Part shown: positions 9,284-17,559 of the stretch, in pieces
How the letters are laid out: the number at the start of each line of letters is the position of its first letter
Position numbering within the stretch: the first letter of the stretch is position 1
NCBI GenBank assembly: GCA_030407315.1
Contig: JALQPE010002326.1
Span: 1 to 27,866 of the forward strand
Origin: Asparagopsis taxiformis
Taxonomy: Eukaryota; Rhodophyta; Florideophyceae; Bonnemaisoniales; Bonnemaisoniaceae
DNA: 27,866 bases
Direction of reading: 5' to 3'
The notes under the pieces: model-generated
The model's database searches: none
What the model saw: only the letters and a program-made list of their open reading frames with translations
What the model was told of the DNA's origin: nothing
Translations under genes and position numbers: made by a program

Positions 9284-9469
9284 TTAACTGCTACTCGTAC
9301 AGACCGTAAGTCAACGCATTTGCTGCAACAGAATAGAGCGCTGCACTACAGTTATCAGGCTCTATAGGACCCATCCAACAAGCGGCACATAACTCGCAGC
9401 AACAAGCACCCAAATCAGCACCAGCGCATCAAGATTACAATCTCACCGACCGTAGTAGTAGTTCTAAAT

Positions 9470-9683
9470 ATGATATCGCGTCTCCGTCTCTCGCGCCCCC
9501 ACTTCTCCCTATCGTCCCTCCGTGAAACCAAGCGAGCGCTTTCCCACCGCCTCCTCACTAGGCACGCTGCGCATGCTCGACTATCTCGGCACCGTTTCCT
9601 TTGCACACTCGGGCGCCATCCTGGCCGCGACGGCCGGTCTGTACGTTTCCAGCATGCGCATGCCACAACAATATCAGCGCTGA
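9470..9683 (+). pseudogene. Fragment resembling a TRIC/YadS-family (UPF0126) membrane channel with a transit-peptide-like start
   Basis: A frame from the ATG at 9470 encodes an Arg/Ser/Leu-rich, acid-free N-terminus (MISRLRLSRPHFSLSSLR) like an organelle transit peptide. An overlapping frame open from 9474 contains, from an ATG at 9573, MLDYLGTVSFAHSGAILAAT. This resembles the first helix of the TRIC/YadS family (pattern LDxLGTxxFAxSGAxxA), small membrane proteins implicated in cation or glycine transport. The match stops after about 25 residues. The frame ends in a TGA at 9681-9683 that lies inside a 32 bp palindrome. Full-length relatives have about 200 residues, so this is a remnant or a first exon. 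A one-base shift is needed to join the presequence to the domain. The identification is from motif memory only. Confidence 0.4.
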
Positions 9684-9694
9684 TATTGTTGTGG
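9652..9694. repeat. 12 bp and 32 bp perfect palindromes sharing one base
   Basis: gcatgcgcatgc (9652-9663) is followed, sharing base 9663, by a perfect 32 bp palindrome (9663-9694) centred between 9678 and 9679, with arms beginning ccacaacaatatcagc. Confidence 0.95.
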
Positions 9695-10203
9695 AAGACT
9701 ACCGCGAGTAATTATATTGATTGATAGGTAGTGAGGGTGAGCACGGGAATTGAAGTACTTGCATCACTTTGCAACTTTTCGCTCCCATCTCCCTCTGTCA
9801 TACTGACAGTTACAAGATAGATAGATTTCTTTTGCATTAATTAGTGGCGGGGCGAGAATCGATGTAGATTAATCTACCCAATTAATTGGGACGGCGGCTG
9901 AGTAACAGTGTTCAATGCAAATGTGAGCCCACAATATTCGGCGATAGTGCTAATATGGTTCATTCGGATCGTCCGGGTGCCGAAACAGCAGATTCACCAT
10001 TCATTCACTTGTTCATTACTACCTCATGTTTCGTGTGATGTGCACTTCAATGCTCCAAATCATCACACCTACCCAGCCACCTTCCTTCCCCTCCCGAATC
10101 CACCCCAATAATTTCAACACTTCTGCCGAACACACAGAACTCTCCTCTATCTGCTCTGTATTTAACAGACGCCTCAGCCCAGCTCGAATACTTTAACCTA
10201 TCC
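9695..10203. other. Intergenic stretch; palindrome pair only
   Basis: This stretch contains the palindrome pair at 9864-9890. The 67-codon frame at 9908-10111 has no supported start or domain. The second half is C/A-rich, as seen in 5' untranslated or promoter DNA. Confidence 0.5.
9864..9890. repeat. Two perfect 14 bp palindromes sharing one base
   Basis: gtagattaatctac (9864-9877) and cccaattaattggg (9877-9890) share base 9877. Confidence 0.95.
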
Positions 10204-10240
10204 AACCATGGTTGGGTAGGGTGCTAAGGTGCACCCTACC
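10204..10240. repeat. 10 bp palindrome adjoining a 26 bp hairpin
   Basis: aaccatggtt (10204-10213) is followed one base later by arms ggtagggtgc / gcaccctacc (10215-10224 and 10231-10240) with a six-base loop. From 10228 one forward frame is open without an ATG for 93 codons to 10509 and reads like protein (ILPFPDLSQVVVHTVAV), but no domain is recognised. Confidence 0.85.
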
Positions 10241-10583
10241 AAACAACCACTTTCTACCACTTCAGACGTATCCCAAACTTTCCTTCTCACTCATCCCCAC
10301 CCGACTACCAACTCCGCAGCACCCATGACAACGATATACAACACGTCATCTTGCCGTTCCCAGACCTCTCCCAGGTCGTTGTACACACCGTCGCAGTGGA
10401 CATTTCTGCGACGCACGCCTTCTGTCCCCATCATCCCCTGCCACGCAGTACATCAGCAAGCTGCCTCCGCCACCATAAAAGTAAAAAAATGCCGAAAAAA
10501 AGATTGTAGAAGGGTGGAGCAATGAAGCTGACATTAAATAGAAGAATCCGCACTAAAAGGAGGCCGACTCGCTCAAAACTGAC

Positions 10584-10886
10584 ATGGCAGCAGAGCGCGC
10601 ATTTCTCAAATGGCTATGGACGGCGATGCACATCGAGGCCATCGGTACGTTTGCCATGGAGAAGGGCCACAGGCGGGCGGGAACTGCAGTTTTCAATGTC
10701 GCATTGGTGGCCGCCTTCACAGTTGTTGTGCTCGGCACTTTTTTGTATTACCGAAGTCGAAAGGCGCTGCCCACCGGAGAGATGGCACACATTCCAGTGG
10801 TGTTGAGGGAGCACAGAGCGTTAGTTCTAGTGGGAGCTCTGGCTGTTGTGATTTTGTGTGCATCGGTGAATGGGGCCATGGGATGA
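10584..10886 (+). CDS. DUF202-domain small membrane protein (VTC1-like)
   Basis: The frame has an ATG at 10584, an in-frame TAA 30 bases upstream and 100 codons ending in a TGA. The N-terminal AAERAFLKWLWTAMHIEAIG matches the DUF202 signature (ANERTFLxWLxTxxxLxxxG), also found at the C-terminus of vacuolar transporter chaperone (VTC) subunits. Three hydrophobic segments follow: about residues 12-26, 34-54 (VFNVALVAAFTVVVLGTFLYY) and 78-96 (ALVLVGALAVVILCA). The basic loop after the second segment (YRSRK) fits the family layout. VTC complexes make polyphosphate at the acidocalcisome or vacuole membrane; VTC1 is about 129 residues and has only this domain. At 100 residues this one is short at the N-terminus, so an upstream exon is possible. 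No SPX or catalytic tunnel domain is encoded nearby. Confidence 0.55.
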   Translation: MAAERAFLKWLWTAMHIEAIGTFAMEKGHRRAGTAVFNVALVAAFTVVVLGTFLYYRSRKALPTGEMAHIPVVLREHRALVLVGALAVVILCASVNGAMG

Positions 10887-11044
10887 TGGTACACGTGGCG
10901 GGCAACGCGTAAACATGACAGGGTGCATAGTTTTTATACGTGTGGAAGATGTTGTGGAGAGTGTTTGCAGGAGAGGTGGATGGATGAATGTGTGTGGGTT
11001 TGAAAATGTCACGATGGAAATCATTGGGAAGGGACTGCTAAGCA

Positions 11045-11239
11045 ATGGGTTGTTTCTTGATCTCGAGCGTGCTCCTCTCCCTAACAAGCGCAGTCGCGTT
11101 CTTCGTCAGCATCTACGCGCAGCTAGCACTCTATTTCTACCACATCGTGGCCTATCCAAGCTGCGTTGACACCAATAACGAGCTCTTGATTGCCCGAATT
11201 GTATTGGATGTCCTCGTGTCCACCGTTGTGTGCGGATAG
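11045..11239 (+). CDS. Small two-helix hydrophobic ORF
   Basis: A 64-codon frame has its ATG directly after an in-frame TAA and ends in a TAG. Residues 1-32 are strongly hydrophobic (CFLISSVLLSLTSAVAFFVS) and residues 47-63 form a second hydrophobic stretch (LIARIVLDVLVSTVVC). It lies about 160 bases downstream of the DUF202 gene on the same strand. It could be a small membrane protein, a separate exon of that gene or a remnant. No family is recognised. Confidence 0.35.
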   Translation: MGCFLISSVLLSLTSAVAFFVSIYAQLALYFYHIVAYPSCVDTNNELLIARIVLDVLVSTVVCG

Positions 11240-11848
11240 GTAGTTGGTGCGTAGTTGGGTTAGGTCACGGAGTTTGTAAAGGACTCGTAGCTCTTCGGGT
11301 GTGGAATCACGAGAATGGGAAGCCCGGCCAAAAAAGGTGATGTTTTGTGGTGCAGGGGCAGGAGTTGATCGGGTGCATGTTCGGCGTAAGTGATTGTAGC
11401 GTGGAAACGCGCTACAAGCAGATGGTCAGGTGGCCGACAAGAGTCAGAGTGGAGGTCTATACTGGCGCGATGAGGTTGTGGAGATTACAACAGAGTGAAA
11501 GGGTAGTTTGGTAGGCTGTTCGTGCCTCATCTGTCTGGGGCTCAGCGGCGAAGTGTAGTACTTGTTCATGACAGCTATTTTCTTTATTCCCATTGAAAGC
11601 TTTACTATTAACAGAACTACTAAATCAACTCAACGAAAATCTCAAACTCGAACTGTCGCTGCCAACGTGCATCAGTAGTGTCAATCTTTCTTTCTACGAC
11701 GTCCTATTCAGCATCTAGGTTCCCTGCATCCAAATATCTGTAAAGCTCCATCACAATTACTATAGTCGTATACCACACACCATTCCAATATTAACCTTCA
11801 AACTAACCCATTGCTCCTTATTTCCTCTCAAGTCTACTCCACCAGACA
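11240..11848. other. No gene seen; one small hairpin
   Basis: The only structure noticed is an inverted repeat with arms ttgtagcg / cgctacaa (11394-11401 and 11410-11417). The right half becomes A/T/C-rich before the palindrome cluster. Confidence 0.5.
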
Positions 11849-12189
11849 GTGATGTCAACCAATGTACGTTACTACCCGCAGACAATACAATTTCCTATCT
11901 ACACTACTGTCTACAGATTTCCCCAGACAGTGCAGTAATACAATACAATGCACTGCCTTAGACAGTAAAATGTACTGTCTGCACATACTGTCTGGCGGCA
12001 ACACTTCCGGACAGTAAAATTTACTGTTCTGGACAGTAAATTTTACTGTTTTTGGTACTGTCCAGATTTCGTGCCATTTTATTGCTGCAGCAGTATTCTG
12101 AAATTTCCAGACAGTAAATTTTACTGTCTCCGCGCACTGTCTTGGCCAGACAGTAATTTTTACTGTCTCAGACAGTAAATTTACTGTCT
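11849..12189. repeat. Cluster of about six 20-22 bp palindromes with acagtaaa arms
   Basis: Palindromes built on acagtaaa / tttactgt occur at about 11960-11980, 12009-12028, 12031-12050, 12109-12129, 12148-12168 and 12170-12189. Isolated half sites (gacagt, actgtc) lie between and upstream from about 11849. Spacing is irregular (about 22-80 bp) and the spacers are unrelated, so this is not a simple tandem duplication. Most copies extend to agacagtaaa / tttactgtct. Confidence 0.9.
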
Positions 12190-12644
12190 TTTTTCATTCC
12201 CAACACCGTAGTGCATGAGAATATGTGTTGGAATCCCATCTGTCACCTGATGTGGAACCTGAATTGTCCACTTCAAGCAGACAAGTATTAGGCCAGCAAC
12301 ACGTAAACAGCACATGGAAAGTAGTCAAATATGGACTATGATGTACTGCATTGATGACTGAGTATACATAGGCTTTCGTTCGTTAGTCCTTTGCTAGCAT
12401 ATAAACAATTGCTTACGGAAGAAGGGAAGCAGTACTGAGGTCATACAATTGTATAGACGCTAACATCATGATACAATCACTGCAGCGATCTTGAAGGATT
12501 CTTGTTCACGACCGAGTGCGCTTGTAAATACTAGCACACAGTCTTACATTAATATGACGATCGGTGCTTCCAGATTTCCGTAATACCACGGCATGTGCAT
12601 ATACATATAAATATTGGGGATAGCTCACGATCTTCCCATACACT
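12190..12644. other. No gene seen
   Basis: AT-rich DNA without a frame of useful length on either strand and without repeats beyond the cluster to its left. Confidence 0.5.
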
Positions 12645-13155
12645 TTAACTGCTGTAGTTTTTGGAGCAGAAAGACACGTTAGTAGTATTTATCCTTCGAA
12701 GCGTGTATTCGTTTGCACATTTACTGCAATGATTTTGCGTGCATCGTACTCCTTTCACAATATAAATGGACAAATCTTGGATAACTTTTCTCCACCATAG
12801 ATCGTTTTTCAGTTGCATTGATTCATAATCAATCACTGCTTCCTCGCGCAGAAATGCTCCCTGGAAACCTGTCCTATCATTGTGTATAAAAATTGTGTGA
12901 CCAGTGATCAGTTCTTTCATGATTCCCATTGATACACACCTCGGCAGTTGTACTCACTTGCAGTACCAATACACGTGCACAGTTAACCTTCAACGCAAGC
13001 TTGCTCACTGTCATAGACTCCAGTACAGATAGTTTTCGTATCGTAGCTCGCTCTTTACGAACCTTGATCAGCTGCTCATCAGCACCGAATCGTATGCAAT
13101 TGATCCGCTTCAGAATACATAGCGATGTAGGAAGATCTTCCTCCCTCGCGCACAA
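12645..13155 (-). CDS. Predicted two-exon gene of unknown function (poss. longer at 5' end)
   Basis: Not recognised. The upstream minus-strand frame (13155 down to 12958) reads GADEQLIKVRKERATIRKL and VSKLALKVNCARVLVLQ, and ends at a consensus donor (caa|gtgagt, intron base 12957). An acceptor at 12861 (tttccag|gga) rejoins the phase. Exon 2 (12860 to 12645) encodes GAFLREEAVIDYESMQLK, a Trp pair and a Cys-rich segment (VRCTQNHCSKCANEY) before a stop at 12645. The proposed intron is 97 nt. No ATG starts the upstream frame. Further upstream the same frame crosses one TAA and stays open to about 13360 (HYGEFIIERGTITHGRVEL), so more exons or a decayed 5' part are likely. The starts of exon 2 and of the segment near 13160 are similar in DNA (ggga.gcattt.tgcgcgagg), which hints at an internal duplication. 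Confidence 0.35.
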
Positions 13156-13464
13156 ATGCTTCCCAAGAATGTATGTGAACTTTTAAACTTCCGCTAGATG
13201 TCCTAAGACACTGTAACAGTAAATTTCGAAGCTGCCGACAATGCACTGGAAATGTTCACGAACATGATCGCCACGCACGGCCAATTCGACTCTTCCATGA
13301 GTAATAGTGCCACGTTCTATGATGAACTCACCATAATGCAATGTTGCTTTCCAGTTTCAACTGGAAAGGTGCAAGGAGCCATTCATGAGGACAAAAATGT
13401 CTCTCCATGTTGTGCCACTGGAGGCACGGCGGCGGATAAGTTCATTACAGCCACGTACAGATAG

Positions 13465-14061
13465 TATGGCGGTATGGCTATCCAACATTGTACGGCTGGA
13501 ATACAATAAATTTAAAATCAAATGTTTTTGAGATCATTACATCCCAGCTCTGGTACAGTATTTCATGAATATGTTTAGAAATTTTATTGTGTTTCAAAAT
13601 AGCCTCATTTTGAGGAACTTTAAACTTCGCCCGTACTACACTACATATGTTGCCCATGCAATAGTCTCTGCTCTCCGTGCACGGTACTACTCCATGCCAG
13701 AGAATAGGGGAGTATTCAGCAGCTCTTCCATGGATTTACTGCTTCTAGCCTTCTGCAAACTATTCATTCCCAAAATTTCCGCTCCGACTCCATAAATAAT
13801 CCGTGACGTACCACACTATTCAATCCAAATTTTTCAATTTCATCTCTTTAAACTATTATTCATATACTAATTCATATTTAATATGTCACGCAGTAATTTA
13901 TCAAACACGCCCATGGCTTCTATTGCTGGAACATGATCCACCATCTACATGGAACAAGTACTACTCCTCTTTCCCAGCGTGACACACCAGCGTGACAAAA
14001 CACCTTATTTTATCAATAAAATATTCCGTTTCACAGAAAAGACAATTCTGATTCCCTCTAA
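13465..14061. other. AT-rich stretch without a supported gene
   Basis: Frames of 65-76 codons occur at 13565-13795 and 13949-14146 on the plus strand. The second has an ATG and could be the missing 5' exon of the methyltransferase gene that follows, but no splice pair that keeps phase was found. Confidence 0.4.
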
Positions 14062-14151
14062 AGCAGAGTTGATATTCACTCGAGCTGTAAAGATCTCGAG
14101 GAACCAATCTGTGAACGAAGAATCGGTTCAAAAGGGAGTCCAATAACTAAC

Positions 14152-15687
14152 TTGCCTTCTTTCGAATCTCCGGAAGAAGGTGCTTCACTACATGAAAGTG
14201 GCAAAAGATGTGAGTCAGGACTCCAACAAGACAGTTTTGCACCAGAGGAACAAGATTCTGTATCTCTTGACGGAGATAAAAATTTGGACTTCATACTGGA
14301 AGAAGCTGGGATACACTGCTACGCGATGGAGTGGCAAAAGTTCGAAAAGAATTGTGCGCTGTACGAGAGAATGAAGGGGAATGTATCTACAATTCTAACT
14401 GATCCTCCATACTCTTTGCAATCAGTTTCAGCTTCTGGTGCTGGCAGTAACTACGATGACTTTCTTGATGACAAAGAAATCAATGATTTTTCGCAATTCG
14501 CCAGGAGGGTTCTCGCTCCAGAGGGATCAGTAGTTATGTTTACAAGCTGGCAGACTTTTCCAAGATGGTCGGCGTCCTTCTCTAGCAATGGATTCCAGGT
14601 TTTGAACTACCCAATTGTCGTTGCAAAAGACACTAAGACGTTAAGAAGAAATGGAAGACTGAAGATGCCCCAGAATGCAGTCGATTATGTTTTACTGGCA
14701 TATGCACCTGGAAAGGGTAGAACTTCATCTCGTTCAATTGACTTTGAATGCCCATATCAGTTGATTCAATGTTCACACAGTCGCAAGTTCAATATCATAG
14801 ACAATGTTCCTGTTCCATCGGCGAAGTTGCAGCAAGGCTGTTCAAGGAGAATAGTTAGGGTGGAGGAAAAGAATGTTGATCTAATTCAGGAACTGCTCAC
14901 TTCATTTTGCCCACCAGGAGGGCTCGTATGTGATCCATTCGCAGGAACATTGACGACAGCGATAGCCTGTATACATACATCTCGGGAAGCTATCGTAATT
15001 GAGAAAGACCACATTTGCATGAACTTGGCGAAAGAACGACTCTCCAAAATTGCTTCAAATGTTTTAGCGAAGAGGAGCAGGCTAACAACTGTGCTTGAAC
15101 AAGCACCAGAACTGGAACTACGCTCGAAATCGAATGTTGATGAAGAGAATCTGAAGGGTATTGAACCCTCGGACGCTATGCACAGCGATCAAACTCCAGC
15201 AAATGATCTCGAAGGTGCTGCATCACCACATTCTCAAAATAGTCAGCAAGAGAGGGAGGTAAATGACCCTCACGAGGATATCAGAATTCCTGTTGAGTCA
15301 CCTAACCAAGAATCTCCAGGCAGTCATGTAGACGTTGACTCTGCTAAGGCAACCAAGAGGAGCAATATTTCTCATGAGCACAGAAATAAGGCCGTTCGAC
15401 AAAGCAAGAGGCTGAAAAAAGACAATACTAAACAGGAGAATGCAAGGAACAAATCGGTGAAGCGAATTATGTCGACAAAGAATGTACAACAAAGTGGCCC
15501 GCCACAACCATGTACCAATCAAAATGAAAGCAGTTTTGCAGAACTCAGCAGCTCAAACTGTAGCAGAACAAACTGCATTCTCGGTAACCGATGTGATGTC
15601 CTATCTCTGATGCCAGTCGGAGAGGTAGCAATGACAAGCCACAGGTGCGATTTCTGCAAGAAACATATTCATACGCCATGTGAATAA
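14152..15687 (+). CDS. Beta-class DNA methyltransferase (DPPY...FAG) with C-terminal Cys/His cluster
   Basis: This is a bacterial-type amino-methyltransferase expected to methylate adenine N6 (or cytosine N4) in DNA using S-adenosylmethionine. The catalytic motif IV, TDPPY, is at residues 83-87. The SAM-binding motif, CDPFAGTLTTA, is at 260-270. This DPPY-first order defines the beta class, unlike the MTA70/METTL family (DPPW). A linker with QSKRLKKD (likely nuclear) leads to a C-terminal cluster HRCDFCKKHIHTPCE. The frame stops at a TAA (15685-15687), but the same frame continues 25 codons with CEQWACSKECF to a TAG at 15763-15765, completing the Cys pattern. The stop therefore probably truncates a zinc finger. 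The start is uncertain: the frame is open upstream to a TAA at 14099-14101 minus 40 bases (14059-14061) with no ATG before residue 59, only 24 residues ahead of DPPY. An upstream exon is likely; a taactaac branch-like word lies at 14144-14151. Confidence 0.85.
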   Translation: MPSFESPEEGASLHESGKRCESGLQQDSFAPEEQDSVSLDGDKNLDFILEEAGIHCYAMEWQKFEKNCALYERMKGNVSTILTDPPYSLQSVSASGAGSNYDDFLDDKEINDFSQFARRVLAPEGSVVMFTSWQTFPRWSASFSSNGFQVLNYPIVVAKDTKTLRRNGRLKMPQNAVDYVLLAYAPGKGRTSSRSIDFECPYQLIQCSHSRKFNIIDNVPVPSAKLQQGCSRRIVRVEEKNVDLIQELLTSFCPPGGLVCDPFAGTLTTAIACIHTSREAIVIEKDHICMNLAKERLSKIASNVLAKRSRLTTVLEQAPELELRSKSNVDEENLKGIEPSDAMHSDQTPANDLEGAASPHSQNSQQEREVNDPHEDIRIPVESPNQESPGSHVDVDSAKATKRSNISHEHRNKAVRQSKRLKKDNTKQENARNKSVKRIMSTKNVQQSGPPQPCTNQNESSFAELSSSNCSRTNCILGNRCDVLSLMPVGEVAMTSHRCDFCKKHIHTPCE

Positions 15688-15765
15688 GGCAGACGTGTTC
15701 TTGGTCTCAGAGACCGATGTGAGCAGTGGGCCTGTTCCAAAGAATGTTTCGATCTGAGCTCATAG
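15688..15765 (+). pseudogene. Continuation of the methyltransferase zinc-finger region past a TAA
   Basis: After the TAA at 15685-15687 the same frame gives GRRVLGLRDRCEQWACSKEC and ends at a TAG. With the upstream CDFC and HTPC it supplies the further Cys residues needed for two zinc sites. An inverted repeat ggtctc / gagacc lies at 15703-15715. Confidence 0.5.
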
Positions 15766-16045
15766 ATTGGAATTCTACATTCCGAAAAATTTCTCCTCCT
15801 CGTATCATAAGCTCTCAGTTTAGCTTTACATATTGACCCAAGTAGCTCTCATGTGTGATGTTCTCTGAGCCGTTCCAGAAGCGAAGGATTTCAGTTTCTA
15901 TATCAAAATAGATGTAGGAAGAGAAATAATCTCATCCTTTTATCGGACTAATCTTTGTAATAGCAGTGGATCTGTTCGGATTGATAAATTGATCTCATCA
16001 GTCACGTAATCCCCCAGGGTTCTGTTACCTAACTTCGTCTCTTCA

Positions 16046-16564
16046 ATGACAGAGCCATGGCACTGCGGAAATCTAATCGGTCATGCGAATGGCGGCGGGA
16101 ATTTCTACAACGCTCATGCCGCTCTATTCCGATATTTGTATCCAAACGGAGAACTTCCGGGTATGTTCTGGCGACATTGCTACGGAAACATTGTTCACAA
16201 CTCTCCTTATCGCGTCACATGGGCGCAATCCATATTTCAGTTAACGTTTCTAGGGGGCGAACACTCATCAGAAGCCGGGTCTCCGCAGAGTCTACCTGAA
16301 GCTCTTCGGCCTCATTTCAAACTTTCATAGTATTCCACGAGAAGAGGATTTCTTGTCGCGCGATCAAGTTTGTCCGAGCTGACGACTTACATGCATTTCG
16401 ATGACAGACCAGATGCATTTCTTGTCGGACATGACAACGCTGATCGAGGCGTTTTTAAGTTTTTAGCGCAGCTATATACATGGGCTGTTGAATTGCCATG
16501 GGCGCGAAATTTAGACTTCAGAAGACACAGGTTTTCAACCTAGATGGACTGGCTCAAGTTCTGA
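16046..16564 (+). pseudogene. Frame-broken coding segment, unknown function (part 1)
   Basis: An ATG at 16046 opens 94 codons to a TAG at 16328-16330. The same frame then stays open and protein-like (SSLSELTTYMHFDDRPDAFL, DRGVFKFLAQLYTWAVEL) through a second TAG near 16540 to a TGA at 16562-16564. From there the coding signal moves to other frames (next entry). I do not recognise the product. The Trp/Tyr/Phe-rich helices could be membrane-associated, but this is weak. In-frame stops and frame changes point to a decayed gene or sequence error. Confidence 0.3.
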
Positions 16565-16948
16565 AAGCACGATACGTCAAAATGATCAAGGTGCAAGATT
16601 TCGGAAACATTTTACTTGCTTCGGCAGATCTTCCGTATGCATACAATGTGCAATGGTCTTCGGGAAGTCATCAATCGGCCACTCGGATAAGCAACACAGT
16701 GCATTGGCAAATGGAAGTGCAACGGAAGAGTCAGTATAATTTGTTGTGTATCGAGCGTATCGCACGCAAGCTCTTGAGCACATTGTGCGATCCATGGCCC
16801 TTGTTCGATCCAATGACGTCGGCTATGGGTTCATTGTGGACAGTGTCGACGCTGGTGAGGTTCACACACGTTTGAATCGTACTTTATACTTAACGAAGAC
16901 TTAAATGTTGAGGATGGAATTTGCAGTGGGAATCAATGCTTGATAACG
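16565..16948 (+). pseudogene. Frame-broken coding segment, unknown function (part 2)
   Basis: Two overlapping plus-strand frames compete. One from an ATG at 16498 runs to a TGA at 16873-16875 (GNILLASADLPYAYNVQW). The other holds YRAYRTQALEHIVRSMALVR and SNDVGYGFIVDSVDAGEVHT with TAA codons at both ends. The second leads by a one-base shift into the frame of the next gene (LNEDLNVEDGICSGNQCLI). No domain is recognised in either. I infer that this links the segments on both sides into one former gene. Confidence 0.25.
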
Positions 16949-17320
16949 ATGAATGTAGAGGAATCTGGACGGATTGATGTGAATGTTTTAACGATTGGTG
17001 AAGATGTTTCATATCGACTGGAAACGTTTGGTGATAGTGACGAACATTCAGGAATTTTCATCAAGAGTACCCGAGAACAATCAGAGGAAATTTGGATAGT
17101 CTTTTATCCAGATGTATCTACATCCGGTGACTTTGACTTGCAACGTCTCGACGACGGTAGTGTGAAAATTTCAACAGCAGATGGTAAACAAATTCTGCAC
17201 CTCGACCCAGAGAATCATTCTGTAACACATGGTAGAATGCCAACACCGGCTCCATCAACAACAACGACTACAATGCATCCATCATCATCTTCGACGACAA
17301 CTTTGCCGGTTATGAATTAA
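16949..17320 (+). CDS. ORF with beta-rich body and Ser/Thr/Pro-rich tail, unknown function
   Basis: The first ATG is at 16949; the frame is open upstream to about 16855 with plausible sequence containing CSGNQC, so the true start may be earlier. It ends in tandem TAA codons. About 95 residues alternate hydrophobic and polar in a beta-strand manner (RIDVNVLTIGEDVSYRLETF, EIWIVFYPDVSTSGDFDLQR). A mucin-like stretch follows (MPTPAPSTTTTTMHPSSSS). Such a tail is common in cell-surface or secreted proteins, but no signal peptide or membrane anchor is seen. Beyond the stops the same frame stays Pro/Thr-rich (KIPTPTTPPLEPLRLEF). I cannot name a family. Confidence 0.4.
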   Translation: MNVEESGRIDVNVLTIGEDVSYRLETFGDSDEHSGIFIKSTREQSEEIWIVFYPDVSTSGDFDLQRLDDGSVKISTADGKQILHLDPENHSVTHGRMPTPAPSTTTTTMHPSSSSTTTLPVMN

Positions 17321-17559
17321 TAAGCTTTTCCAACGCAAACTTCAACGTTAAAAATCCCGACACCAACGACCCCGCCATTAGAACCGCTCCGACTCGAATT
17401 TGACAGACGACAACAAATTTGTCTCGGACGATCCACGACGGATCGTGCACAGTTTATGCACGGGACATCGTACGCACGCCAAGTCCCCTTCAATTTCACG
17501 CCATCCACGCGATAGGCGTCGTAACGGAGCGACTTGTTCAATAGTTGTTTTGACGATAC

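Noticed and set aside
14087..14179. Intron joining the ATG frame at 13949 to the methyltransferase frame, using gtaaag at 14087 and the taactaac branch-like word.
   Set aside because: None of the available acceptors near 14176-14179 restores the methyltransferase phase.
16046..16875. NADAR-like or PEX11-like domain in the plus-strand segments.
   Set aside because: Only loose resemblance over short stretches in competing frames; key family motifs are missing.
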